Translations under genes and position numbers: made by a program
The notes under the pieces: generated by a model
Seen by the model: the letters and a program-made list of their open reading frames with translations, nothing else
Told to the model about the DNA's origin: nothing
The model's database searches: none
Shown here: piece by piece, positions 20,001 to 31,053 of the stretch
Position numbering within the stretch: position 1 is the stretch's first letter
How the letters are laid out: each line of letters begins with the position of its first letter
From: Pseudoneurospora amorphoporcata
Taxonomy: Eukaryota; Ascomycota; Sordariomycetes; Sordariales; Sordariaceae
Assembly (NCBI GenBank): GCA_033297205.1
Contig: MU859329.1
Span: forward strand, 1 to 36,081
Direction of reading: 5' to 3'
Length of the DNA stretch: 36,081 bases

Positions 20001-22649
20001 GTACTACCCGTATTCATGAGTAGACTGCTTCCGAGAAGTGGGATGTTAGGCCTGAGTGTTCCCTTAACATCTGCTTGTATTGCAAGAGTCGCTTCCAGCA
20101 CTGGTGGGTAAGGCTAGAGATGGTGCATCCTTCAGATAGTCCAATTCAACTCCAGGGCAAAGGGGCACCATGCAATCCAACCGCTGCGGTAGTCTCACTT
20201 CCCCGTGGTAGTCGTATGCAGAGTAGTGATGACAGAAGCGCCCATTCAAGCCATTTCATACCACCTGGTGAGCCCCCGGTTAGCGCTCCCGAGGACACGG
20301 CTCGCTCAGAATGCACGTCTGGGCCTGTGTGATAAGCCTCGCAGCAGCATCTCTATGAGATCTGGGCTTCGTGGCACCTGTGGGAGACTCCTTATCCTCT
20401 GTTGAAGCTCCAAGCTGACACAAGTGAGCTTTCACCTCGGATTTCTGGTCTCCTCGTCCTGTAGTTGAGATGCGATGATGCCCAAAGATCCCCTGGGAAG
20501 TTTCATCACTTCAGGTGCGTACTGAAGGTGGCTGGAGCAGATGATATCTCTCACCAAGTTCGGATGGTTCTGAGACAGTCAACTAATGATGTGCCACGAA
20601 GCGAGACGAAGACTGTGTTCGCAGCATGCGTCCGGGAACTCAATGATGGTGGTCGATATATGCATGAATATTCAGCGTGGGTGGACGTCTTTGGTCGCCC
20701 GGTCTGTCTGGAGGCGAGAGTCCCATTTCCGGTGGCGAATCCCAGCATCTCCGACTAGTTTCCGCCTGTAGACACTGTATCGACCCTCCTGCGTAATCTG
20801 ATGCTCTTGACAGTCAGGCAGAAGCGGGGAGAACTGACAGATACCACCATGTCGTTGGTCTTCTGGCAGTCGTGGCGCGGTCGGGACGTGGAAGTAAAGC
20901 CTGGGATCGCTGCAGGATGGCGTGGGGGCAGCGGGTGAGCAAGGTCTCTTCACTTGGTTGCCAAGATCCTTCGCAAAGCGTCTCCGGCTGGGGAGCGGCG
21001 AGCCAGTCGGTATTATCGTCGCCAATTCTCGTCCCTCGGGGCGGCCAAGGGCATGCTATGTGCGTACTTCTCGTCGAAGTCCCTGTCGGAGACTTGAAGT
21101 CATCAAGTTCACGACCTCACATATCTATCACGGCTATCGTCTCAAGACACCTCATGGTCGTAGGACCGACGGGTGAGGAGAAGGACACTAAAAGGATACG
21201 CCGGCGCAGAATCTAGGCCTTGTCAGCGGCGGTTTTCATGCAGGACATGCGAATTTGGAGCTTATCCGGTATGACAAGGAAGGCCCTGGGAGGTTGAAAG
21301 ATAGCTCAGGATGGTGACCAATGCGAATACTTGCCCAGTTCAAAGCCTAAGACACCAAACCTCAAAAGGTTCTCCCACTGCAACTCAATGTTCATGGCCA
21401 GTGGATCGACGCAGTCAGGTTGTGAGTCGTACTGATGATGCTCCAAAGAAATGGAGGGCGATGAAGGCCAGATCAATTGCAAAGGGGCGTTTTTAGCAAC
21501 CAGACGGGTAATCCCAGCTGCTCATAGCTAGCCAAAGTGATTTGAAGATTGCATGACTTGGGAGGAGGGTTCAGGATCACTTTGCGGTTGCCCTCCATCG
21601 ACTTTGGGTGCTTGAAAGTTGCCTCGGATTCAATGCTGGGTCGGCACTAGGGGACAGAACGAGTTGAACGGCCGCAACGGCTCCAAATATCCGATTCGTT
21701 TTAGACTGCTTTCCCACTTGGGATTATCTCCCAGCTTTTTTGGATCATATCGACAGTTTCCGGGCTGAATGAAGCTTGGAAAAGACCACCAGTATTGCTC
21801 AAATGACAGAAGGATGAGCATCAAGGAAAGGCGGCCGAGTTGCGAGCGATGTAGCCACAAGAGCCTGCCAGATATGATGCTCATCGCCAAACCAACCTTT
21901 GCGATACTTGAATGGTAACCAGGTCAAATTCGCAGTACGGTGCGAATCCCTCCTTTGAAAAATCTGGCACTCGGGAAACAGGGCCCTGGTTCGATCATCA
22001 CTTGAGGGCGAATTGATATTGCCAAGCTCGTACCTGGGCGCTGGAGGGTTCGTGGGCAATCAGGGCGACGAGGCAGATGTTTTGAACTCGTGACAAATGG
22101 ATAGAAGTTGGACTGTAAAATTCAAGATGGAAGAATGCAGAAAGAGAAAGACCCCAATTCTAAAGCTTCCTGCCCTCATCGTCAAGTCTCCCGAACCTCG
22201 AAGGAAGTCGCAACCCATCATGATGCCCCGGTCACAAAGCGCTCAAGGTTGGCAGCTGCGAAACACATGCAGCAATCCTTCTGTCACCTGCCCATCTCAG
22301 TCCCATACCTAGTTTAGATATCAGCCTATTTGAACAACTGCAAAAACAATGAAAATTGTTAAGGCCAGACCACTACGGAATCCGCCCAAGGAATTGCCCT
22401 GTGAGCCGACCAAGACAGCGGCTGCAGCTTCCCCTTGCACCCCGCGAAGCTCCGTCATTCACCTTATCACGATAAGAGCTTCAAGTCCATCCCCAGCATC
22501 AGTCACCTCATCGCATCAACACTTCTGTCCAAATCAAGTCAATTTCAATCAATTCCCCCGTTCCAACTCCCAAACAAGCCTTCATCCATCCCATTCACCT
22601 CTCCTAAACCCTACTGACCACCACAAGCCACCAACCACCCCACCACACA
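17001..22649. other. Long gene-poor stretch before thymidylate kinase
   Basis: About 5.6 kb of normal composition with only short frames on both strands, none with a recognised domain. Two neighbouring minus-strand frames (21,799-22,059 and 21,630-21,890) overlap and might be pieces of a multi-exon or decayed gene, but no confident splice model was found. A degenerate motif containing TGCAGATGGT appears at about 17,876, about 17,956 and, inverted, about 19,470. The 18,800-19,250 part is poorer in GC. The final 250 bp are rich in C and A and form the likely promoter and leader of the thymidylate kinase gene. Multi-exon genes or non-coding transcripts cannot be excluded. Confidence 0.4.
17856..17975 (+). 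repeat. Pair of about 29-bp imperfect direct repeats
   Basis: TCTTAAGTGCCTGCAGATGG (about 17,863) and TTTTAAGAGCTTGCAGATGG (about 17,943) continue similarly for roughly ten more bases and lie about 80 bp apart. An inverted relative (GCTTGCAGATGG on the minus strand) is near 19,470, where a second weaker copy, GGTTGCAGATAA, follows. Function unknown. Confidence 0.45.
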
Positions 22650-23694
22650 ATGGCCTCCACAACCGACCCAACACCTCCCACCTCATACGGCGGCAACATC
22701 AACAACCCCATCGCGCGCGGCGCCCTAATAGTAGTCGAAGGACTCGACCGCAGCGGCAAAACCACCCAAGTCAAGCTCTTGGAGGAGCGCTTCCTCCAAG
22801 CCGGGAAGAAAGTCAAGACGATGCGGTTTCCCGACCGAACGACGCCCATCGGCCAAATGATCGATTCGTACCTGAAGTCGCAGGCGCAGATGGACGATCA
22901 TGTTATTCATTTGCTGTTTAGTGCGAATCGGTGGGAGGCTGTGTATGTCTTTTTCTTCCTTCCTTTTCCCTTACTTTCTGTCATGTTCCCTTGCCCGTTA
23001 TTTTCCATTTCTTCCTCTGTACCTCCTCCTCATCTTGTTTGCCGACTGTGTTACTGACCTGAATCTGATGAGATGCAGAAAAACGATTACTTCAGAGTTG
23101 GCCCAGGACACCACCTTGATTCTTGACCGCTACTACCACTCCGGCATCGTCTACAGCGCCGCCAAGCAGAACCCCTCCCTTTCCCTCAGCTGGGCTCGCG
23201 CCCCCGAAATAGGTCTCCCGCGTCCAGATCTTGTTCTCTTCCTAGACTTGGACGAAGAACAAGCGCGCCTGCGCGGCGGATGGGGAGGCGAGCTTTACGA
23301 GAAAGCGGAGATGCAACGGCGAGTAAGGGAGTTATTCTGGGGATTGTCCATGGGACGGGTGGGCACCGTTACTGTGCCCGTGGGGGGCACGGCGGCTGTG
23401 GGTGGTGCTGGGACTGGAGGTGGTGGTGAGAAGGGGGAGGCGGTGATGCTTAGTAATGAGCCAACGCAACAGGGGGAAGTTGCAGTGGGCGCGCCGACGC
23501 CATTAGCCGGGGCTGCGGGCGGCCAGCATATTGCGAGGGAGTATGCGTTTAGGCAGGAGGAGGAGGATTTGCATGTTATTGACGCGAGCGCAAGCGTGGA
23601 GGAGGTGGCGGAGGAGGTGTGGAAGGTGGTGAGTGCGAGGGTGGAGGTAGTGGAGAGAGGGGAGGTTGGAAAGATTGTTAGGAGGGTGTTGTGA
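22650..23694 (+). CDS. Thymidylate kinase (dTMP kinase)
   Basis: Phosphorylates dTMP to dTDP with ATP, an essential step of dTTP supply. Exons are 22,650-22,942 and 23,079-23,694. The 136-nt intron has donor GTATGT and acceptor CAG, and splicing restores RWEAVKTIT. The product is 302 aa. Visible motifs: P-loop EGLDRSGKTTQ (30-40), RFPDRTTPIG (59-68) for dTMP binding, LLFSANRWE (88-96), DRY (114-116) followed by HSGIVYSAAK, and PDLVLFLDLD (147-156). The helix YEKAEMQRRVRELF (171-184) precedes a C-terminal HVIDASASVEEVAEEVW. Family members are usually about 210 aa. The excess is a roughly 60-residue Gly/Ala-rich insert (187-248) before the last strand, plus a 20-residue N-terminal extension. 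No GT-AG pair with a good donor brackets the insert, so it appears to be coding. Start context is CACAATGGC. The gene converges on TAF11, with 345 bp between stop codons. Confidence 0.94.
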
Positions 23695-24039
23695 TATGGC
23701 GGATGAGGAGCGTTGTGGGCGTTGGGAGTTTGGTTTCTGGATATCATATATCAAGCAAATGTTTGGCTTCGACAATGGAGAGCCCTGAGCTGGAATCATG
23801 AGCCTTTTCACCACGTTAACAAGTCCAAGTGCAATGAGAATATGACTAACAATCAGCTGTATTGGGTATCAATGCTCCTACTCCCTATTCTAAACGCTGT
23901 GACCGGAAAAAAAGAAACTAAACCGTGACCATGATGCTCATAAACGCCAACAAACAACAACGCGACTGGGACACAAACTTGCCACGTTCTGATAACGCAT
24001 CGCCGGTCAACATGTCCAAGAAGAAGCCGCATCATACGC
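23695..24039. other. Shared 3' region of the convergent thymidylate kinase and TAF11 genes
   Basis: These 345 bp separate the two stop codons and must hold both transcription ends. A-rich elements such as GGAAAAAAAGAAACTAAA (about 23,907) could take part in polyadenylation. No other feature was seen. Confidence 0.5.
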
Positions 24040-25340
24040 TCAACGGAAGATCCTCCTGCCACCAGTCCTCGTAGGGAACCTCTCGACACCGTTCTGCTGC
24101 TGCTGATGCCAAATCAACTGCATACCGACACCACCACCCTCGAAGCTCATCTTATAGCGACGCAGAGCCTCGCGGAGATGTTCCGGACGTAGCGGGCCAC
24201 GGCGATCATCCCGCTCCTTTTCCTTCTCCTTCTGGGAGGCGTCGGGCATGTTCTCGTCGCTCTTGTCGGCGGCCGTATCTCCTCCCTCTTTGTTCTCGCC
24301 GTTTGGCTGGGGATCGCCTCCCTGTGTCTGCGGCTGTTGTGATGCCGCATTGCTGTTGGAAGCAGCCGCATGATGAGGAGTTGCCGGCGGACTAGGCAGG
24401 TCGGTCTGCTTCTCGTCCGTCTTCTCGATCCACTCCGCTTGCACACGACGTGCGCCCTCGATGATGTCGCCGATGAAGACCTTGGCTACGGCTCGCATGC
24501 CGATAACCACGTTTTCGGTAACGGACTGGGAGATGGTTGCGTTTATCAACTGTATTCGTCAAGTCAGCAGATGCTCCCCCCAATTCAACCCAAAGCAGCA
24601 GGCCAGGAAAAAAAGAAAGAACATACCCTCCTAACACCAGCCTTACTCAAATTCGCCGCCCTCCAATTCTCAAACCGATCAAACTGATCCGCCGAAAACG
24701 CGTTAATCAGCATTCCCCTCTGCCTGTGCTCCTCCTCCTTCTCCTCCTTGGTCAACGTGTCCGCCGTAGCCGCCACCTCGGTCGGGCCCTCATCATCATC
24801 CTGATCCTCTTGTTGTCCTTGGCCATCCTTCCCGCCCGCAGCAGCACTCTTGGCACCTCTTCCAACCGTCGACCCACCAACCTCGCTAGGCGGCGCGGTC
24901 CCGGGTTTACCACCGGCCCCCGCACCGCCAGCAAGACTAGGCGTCTGCTCCCTCGCCTTCTCAGCTTTACTTTTCCGGCCGCGCTTCTTCTTGGGCGGAC
25001 CAGTAGGCACGGCGGCGGTGGGAGCAGCGCTGGCGGCTGCGCTAACGACGGATTGGCCCGTGCCGCTGACGTAGGACATGGCGTCCATGTCAACCGAGGG
25101 GGAGCGCGCACCGCCGCCGCCGGGGGCTTCGTCGGGCGGGAACGAGGTTTGGCGGAGAGGGTGGGCGGAGCCGATGGACATTACGGACCCTTTGCGGCGC
25201 TTCATGTTGGGCGAGGGACCACCGGGGCCGTCGGCGGCGCGTTTCTTGGAGAGGGAGGAGGTGGTGAGGGAGGGGAGGTGGGGTGGGGAGCGGGCGCCGC
25301 CGGGGAAGGAGTAGTTGTTGTGGTTGGGTGGTGAGGCCAT
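24040..25340 (-). CDS. TAF11: Transcription initiation factor TFIID subunit 11 (TAF11)
   Basis: TAF11 is a histone-fold subunit of TFIID that pairs with TAF13 near TBP during RNA polymerase II initiation. Minus-strand exons are 25,340-24,627 and 24,549-24,040. The 77-nt intron has donor GTATGT and acceptor CAG in phase 0, giving 407 aa. The TAFII28-type histone fold spans about 209-279 (MLINAFSADQFDRFENWR, then KAGVRR joined across the intron to LINATISQSVTENVVIGMRA). The conserved C-terminal helix is GPLRPEHLREALRRYK (356-371). About 75 residues of Gln/Asn/Asp/Lys-rich linker (282-355) separate the two, which are close together in human TAF11. The first 200 residues are disordered-looking, with a PPKKKRGRKSK basic stretch (115-125) that could act as a nuclear signal or AT-hook. 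Start context is CACCATGGC. Confidence 0.94.
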
Positions 25341-26689
25341 GGTGACGGCTGGCTGGGGACGTGCTTTTGTCGGCTTGGTTTGGGTGTAGATGTTGCGGAA
25401 GCGCGGGGCGAGCTGGGCGAGCTAGGCGATTGTGATGGTTGAGCTCGGGAATGGAGCGGAGGCCGCTCTGTGAGACAGGAGAGCGCGGTCGTCAAAACTA
25501 GGACTCGACAGCGGCTAAGGTTTGGATCGTCGATGACGGGGCGGGCCGTGTTTCGTTGTTGGCGGCGGAGTGAGTTGGTTGTTGGTCGAAAATGCCGTTT
25601 GACGGCAAGTTCTTGGTCGCGGTTGACAAGCGGCGCTGCGCGGTATGTTACACGTAATTATTGCAATTGCAACCCGTGGTCACGTGGAGTGGGGCATCTG
25701 CGGTGACGGGCAACGGTTCTGTCAATTCTGCAGAAGCTGAAACACCAAATCCAAAAGTTCCAGATTAACCTTCACCTCTAGCGTTTAGAACTAGGTTCGA
25801 ATCCTATGTTTTTAACTTTAATCGCGAAACTGTCAAGCGCTTTGCCTCCGGGAGCGGAGTGTGTAACAATCAACCTTTTCTCTAATGATTCCACTCCAGG
25901 TACGAGTGACAGTCGGCTCAATGAACCGACGGTGTGTAGCCTTCCGTCCATAAAAGATATGAGGTATCGTCGGGAGGTGAGGTCTTCACCAAGACAGATC
26001 CGATTTACCGGCCCCGTGAAACAGCCTGTGGAACCCTCACCCGAACCTTAAAAACGACCCTTTGTGCTTCACTTGATGTCTTCCTTGGCAACCGTTGAAG
26101 CTTGTATGTTACTAGTGGCTTTTCCTCTGCACAATACAAGACCGAAAATGTACCGACTCGGAAATGCACGATGCGGTCGCTGTGCCATCACCAGATCCAG
26201 TGGCCAACCTGAAACAATACGGATTCTACATCATGAGGCTGCTGTTCATCCACAGTAAAGTCCACTTGAACCCCGACAAAGCCCCGGTTCGTCCCCAGAC
26301 CGCAGGCTCTGCCCTTGCAGCGTCTCCGCCGATAAGATAAGACTAATTGGTCTAGCGCGTCAAGATCCCTGAAATCTGTTGGTCACCCTCCTGAATCGGC
26401 GCTCAAAATTTCCACTTCCTCCGCCTCCCAGCCGCCGCCCCCAGTTTTTTTCCCTTCGGTCCCTGGACTGACCAAACACAAGAGTCAGTCGGCACTTTCC
26501 TTGACCACGCCCACCCTTCCTCCATACCTACTTTGATACTCGACAAGGCCCACCTGACCTTTCGCAATCCATTGTTGCAAGAGTCATCTGTCAATTGACT
26601 TCCTCCTTCTTGCCTTCTCATTATTTCCTACCACGCAACCAATTGCTACCGAAACATCACCTTCTATCACCTACCACTACACATCCACA
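25341..26689. promoter_or_regulatory. Divergent promoter region between TAF11 and GTP cyclohydrolase I
   Basis: This 1.35-kb region serves two genes pointing apart. The right end is pyrimidine-rich (about 26,590-26,680), as usual upstream of fungal starts. ACGTAATTATTGCAATTGCAA at about 25,651-25,671 contains a CAATTG core. At about 25,790-25,805 CTAGGTTCGAATCCTA resembles a tRNA T-arm, but no whole tRNA can be folded. No gene was recognised inside. Confidence 0.45.
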
Positions 26690-27652
26690 ATGGCCCAAGA
26701 GACGACACGCGACGACTCCGACAGCCCCTCGGGCTCCTTCGTTTCCTCCATCGCCAACGGCACCAACACCAAGAAGGAGAAGAAGAACAAGGACAAGTCC
26801 AGCAAGAAGCGCGCCCTCTCCTCCGGCGAGAGGCGATCCAGCGTCAGCAAGCCCGCGCGCGACCCGTCCGACAAGCCCTCCGACGACTCTCCCTCCAAGA
26901 AGAAGAAGAGAAAGACTTCCTCCACCGCCGCCGCCATCGCCGCCGCTGTTCCCTCCACAATCACCGAAGAAGCCTCATCCTCCACCTCCGTCACCCGCTC
27001 CCCTTCGCCCGTCATCGACTTCGATGGCCTAAGTCGCCCCTCGCGGGGCACGCGCGAGCGTCTGGAAGAGACCGAGGCCCAGAAGCAGGAGCGCCTAGAC
27101 AAGATGAAGGGCGCCGTCCGCACCCTACTCGAATGCCTCGGTGAAGACCCCGACCGCGAAGGTCTCCTCGCCACGCCTGAGCGCTACGCCAAGGCCATGC
27201 TCTTCCTGACCAAGGGCTACCAGGAGAACGTGCGCGACATCGTCAACGGGGCCATCTTCCAGGAGGGCCACAACGAGATGGTGATCGTCAAGGACATTGA
27301 GGTCTTTAGCATGTGCGAGCACCACTTGGTTCCGTTCACAGGCAAGATGCATATCGGCTACATCCCCAGCAACGCGGTGATTGGAATCAGCAAGCTGCCA
27401 AGGATTGCGGAGCTGTTTGCGCGCAGACTGCAGATCCAGGAGCGGTTGACCAAGGAGGTGGCGAATGCTATCATGGAAATCCTCAAGCCCCAGGGTGTTG
27501 CCGTTGTCATGGAGAGCAGCCACTTGTGCATGGTCATGAGGGGTGTGGAGAAGACGACGAGCAGTACCATTACCAGTTGCGTGTTGGGCTGCTTTGAGAG
27601 CAGGGAGAAGACGAGGAGCGAGTTCTTGAGCTTGATTGGCGTCAACCGTTAA
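26690..27652 (+). CDS. GTP cyclohydrolase I
   Basis: Converts GTP to 7,8-dihydroneopterin triphosphate, the first step of folate (and tetrahydrobiopterin) synthesis. It is normally a homodecamer in the cytosol. The intronless frame encodes 320 aa. The catalytic domain fills about 135-320. Zinc ligands are Cys209 and His212 in MCEHHLVPF and Cys280 in SSHLCMVMRG; His211 and His278 match the catalytic histidines. Other signatures are GEDPDREGLLATPERYAKA (151-169), GYIPSNAVIGISKLPRI (223-239) and STITSCVLGCF (292-302). It ends FLSLIGVNR, close to the usual C-terminus. The first 120 residues are Ser/Lys/Asp-rich and disordered-looking, with a basic SKKKKRK (69-75) that could be a nuclear-localisation-like signal. 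Such N-terminal tails often regulate the enzyme, but nothing specific can be read here. Start context CACAATGGC is ideal. Confidence 0.97.
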   Translation: MAQETTRDDSDSPSGSFVSSIANGTNTKKEKKNKDKSSKKRALSSGERRSSVSKPARDPSDKPSDDSPSKKKKRKTSSTAAAIAAAVPSTITEEASSSTSVTRSPSPVIDFDGLSRPSRGTRERLEETEAQKQERLDKMKGAVRTLLECLGEDPDREGLLATPERYAKAMLFLTKGYQENVRDIVNGAIFQEGHNEMVIVKDIEVFSMCEHHLVPFTGKMHIGYIPSNAVIGISKLPRIAELFARRLQIQERLTKEVANAIMEILKPQGVAVVMESSHLCMVMRGVEKTTSSTITSCVLGCFESREKTRSEFLSLIGVNR

Positions 27653-28057
27653 GCTTGCTTTCGCTTTCTTGGGGAGAGGGAAGGAGAGGAAAGCGCGTCG
27701 TTCTTCGTTCGGATATACCCCGTTGGTTGAGCGCGGCATGGCATGATGGGCCTGGAGGGCTTCAACAAGGCAGGAAGGAAAGAATGAAGGAATCAAAAGG
27801 AGGAGGAAAAGCACAAAAAGGGTTCGGTTTGGGGGGGTTTACATATACGGAGGATCTGCCTCAACGGCGATCTATTTTACCATCTTCTTCTTCTTTCAAT
27901 CATGCAAACATCTTTGCATCAGATCTGGCGTTCAAGGGGGGTCATTCAACCGGACAAAATCATACATACAGCGAGGATCTCAACATCAGGCAGGCAGGCG
28001 GCGAAAGATCTTACTTTCTTATTACCATAAAAACGTTGGCTGGCATGTGTCTTTTGT
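27653..28057 (+). other. 3' region of the GTP cyclohydrolase I gene
   Basis: Purine-rich sequence (about 27,670-27,840) follows the stop codon. No clear separate gene is present. Confidence 0.4.
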
Positions 28058-28486
28058 CTATATAATCTTCCATATATCCCCGTTGGGGTTCGGCATGTTG
28101 GCTGCTTTCAACATTAATGGCATCAACATTTCTTCAGTCAATGGCTTGATGTGTTTGAGGGCGAAATGCGGTTCATAAGAATGATGGAAGAGGCAGAACT
28201 GGTCAAACCCTTTCCATCGACGGGATGCATATGCAGTTTTAGATTCACTCAACTCTGGACCATTCTCGAGCGGTACAACGAGGTTGTCGACAAAGAGCAA
28301 GAGCAAGCGCTCTAGGAAACGCTGTGCGGTGAAGGGCAATCCCGCGAGACCCCAAGCAAGGAGGTTCGTATACCCAGAGCGGCTCACAAGATCAGGATGC
28401 TGGTCACGCCGACGACGAGTGTTGAGATGTGGGCAGATGGCAGGAATATTGTGAAGGCATGGGAGTAAATGTCGTTCGTCGTTGGT
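28058..28486 (-). other. Open stretch without start: possible 3' exon or decayed gene
   Basis: The minus strand stays open for 142 codons from a TAG at 28,487-28,489 to the stop at 28,058. The predicted residues look protein-like (for example LLAWGLAGLPFTAQRFLERL, then SRRWKGFDQFCLFHHSYEPHF), with hydrophobic helices and few low-complexity runs. No ATG lies near its beginning. The preceding CCAATAG could be a splice acceptor, or the 61-codon ATG frame just upstream (28,589-28,404) could be joined by a frameshift. No family is recognised. It may equally be chance. Confidence 0.2.
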
Positions 28487-28589
28487 CTATTGGATCCAGT
28501 CGTACTCGCTTTGTTGCTCGTGGTGAGCTCCAGTCGTGGGAATTGGACGTTTGCACGTTGCGGCAGGTTCCGCCGTCATGTGTTTCCAA

Positions 28590-31053
28590 GTCAACCTCAA
28601 GCTGATTGTGTCATCGGCGAGCTTTTACATTTTCGATGTCTTTTTCCAAATCCGTCTCTTCCCCTGGCAGCCCTTCCCCTATAGATTTCACATCTTGTTA
28701 GACAAAAGTTGTCTACATTATGCAAATAACAGGAGAGAACGGAAGTCGTTAAACAGAATGCTTTGGCGAGTTTCTATGCTTTGACATCAGGATTCCGATC
28801 GGCAGCTCGTTACCACATCAGAATGCGAGGTTCTATTCGGTTCTGTGCCGCAACCGGTGAAATTAAAGCTTTCTCCAAGGTCAAGCAAGGTGCAAGCTTG
28901 GCCTGGAGCGGTAAAGCTTGGTTCCCTCTGGCAGAGTTGCAGAGACGGGTGGTGTCTGTCGATTGACAGTGTCGTTGTCGTGGTCTAGGAACTCTGGGCG
29001 GATCAGATGCTAATTGCAGTCTGGTTTCCTCGGCCCACCCAGCGGTGTTCCCTCCCGGATTGGGAGATGGTGGCCGGGCTGATTGACCCAGGCCACCCAG
29101 CAGGTCCTGCCAACGGGATCGAAGAGAAAAGCTGTGGGGGAAATTGATAAGTTGCGTTGCTCGATGGGGGTTTTCACTTTGGTCAATTTCTGTCGTTGCT
29201 TTGTGTGGTCTGGGGATGCGGATTTCACAAGGTCTCGAGGCAGTTGACCATGCAGCAAAAAGATGAACGGACGGGCGAGATGCACAATGAGAAGTCGACG
29301 TTGCGAAGTCTCACAGCTGCCAAGAAGTGCCAAGATTCCCCCGCATACATGCCAACCCGGTCCACTCACATCTGGGTTTCTTTACCCTGTTTTGTCGCCA
29401 CTGATCAGTCACAACTCGACCAGCTCTCAGCAGTTCCAGCAGCAAAAGATTGTACCAGCTCCAGTCACCAATTCATCATCGGTCCCAAAAGGACGAAACA
29501 CGCCAAAGCTGCAGCAACGGGCAGATCACTCTTGCTTTTTCTGGGGTCAAGTCAGGGCACGATCTTGAAAGTTGTGGCGGCCCAGTCGTGCGTCGAGGTA
29601 GTGTAAGAAAGCAGCAAGCCACACCAGAAGCGAAGCGGCCGATCTGTTGGCTTGGAACACTGACCCGTCCGACCCAGAAACCCCAAAACAACAGCAGCCA
29701 GATGAAGGAGCGACGGGAATTGATTTCTCTTTTTGTTCTCTTCACGTTCAGTTCGGTACTTTCCTTCTGGACACGAGGAACTATCACATTCATACCCATT
29801 CAACAGCTAGCAGGTACATACCGACACGAGCCACACTTCTTCTTCCAGAGCCCCCTGGTTCGAAAAGCACACGAATACGTACAGGATGACGTCGTCGGCC
29901 GAATGAATCGATTCAATCTCGCATCTACCTGTCTGAAACCGGCAACCCTAGCAACCAATCGCCGTCGAGAGGTAGACTCCGGATTCGTATAATAATTTCC
30001 CCTTTCCCCATTGTGTCCCTCCAAAGGGCGTTTCTGCTAAATTCCGGGATGGACATTCGCTACAGTTATTCCCAGTCTCGTCAGTTAACTGGTCTCTCGC
30101 AATCCATTTGCAGTCCGACACGTTGATATTGGTCGCCGACGAGTTGTCGTCGCAACAAGAAGTCATCGGTTAAATGATGGTTGCAGTCCAATTTCCGAGC
30201 TCACAGTCTCGACCACGGAGACCTGTTGCTAGCTCCGGGCGCTGTTTTAGCATGTCCGCTGTTGGCCGCCGAAATGCCCCTATTATCTGGGGGTCGCTGG
30301 GGGTTATCGTCCCTGGCCGCTTGGCGTAGGTCAGCGTTTTTGGTGGAGTGGATCAGTAAAAGGTATTGTTGTTGCAGTTTCCGCTTTTGTTTTTGTTGGT
30401 GCACATTGACCACATCGAGAAAGGAAATCATCAAGCCATATCAAGCCTCTACACGTGTTCCGTGATGCACGGCATGGGTTGAGTTACTAGCAAGTGCTGT
30501 TCTGTTGATTATCGCAGTGGCTGTAAATCGCTGTTCACCGGGCCTTGACGAAATCCGATCAAGTGGACACCCGACCCTTTCTTAAATCCACTGTGAATCT
30601 CACAAAGAGATCCATTCTGCCCATGGGGAAAGTGGAAGTCTGACAGCCCTCATCCTCTCCGGTTGAAGTCTCGTACCTTGCACGCTGTTTGCTGCATCCC
30701 AAAACCACCGTCACCATTCTCCCATGTGCGACTTCAGGTACATGATCGGAAATATTATTGCTCGTGCCACCATGCACGGAAAAGGGTGTCATAATTCTGG
30801 GAATGGTTGGTCGGACCTCTCAGGGCTGGTGCCGTTCGGCCTGTGTCTCCCTCTGTGTGTGTGTTGCCTTGGACAGGCCTCCCCCCTGGAACCACACCCA
30901 CAATCTGCTCCACGATGCCGAGGCTGACAATGGCAATCATATGCATTCATCCACTTTTCCCCAGATTTACAATCCTCACCCCCGCCAACTTGTCTTGTCA
31001 GCTCATCCCCCAGACTTACCAACCGCCCTGAATGGACTCGGAATACAGTAATA
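28590..31053. other. Gene-free stretch
   Basis: Normal composition with many overlapping short frames on both strands, none convincing. Around 29,735-29,830 there is a CT-rich then CA-rich passage like a fungal promoter or leader, but no recognisable gene follows it. Confidence 0.4.

Noticed and set aside
20465..21216. Group of overlapping frames on both strands that looked like a decayed NLR or enzyme gene
   Set aside because: No motif could be read in any frame or after trying simple frameshifts; left as unassigned sequence.
24537..25334. 265-codon plus-strand frame
   Set aside because: Antisense shadow of the Gly/Pro/Ala-rich N-terminal exon of TAF11.
25785..25810. CTAGGTTCGAATCCTA as a tRNA T-arm
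   Set aside because: No D, anticodon or acceptor arm can be folded around it.
27125..27814. 229-codon minus-strand frame
   Set aside because: Antisense to the conserved catalytic domain of GTP cyclohydrolase I.
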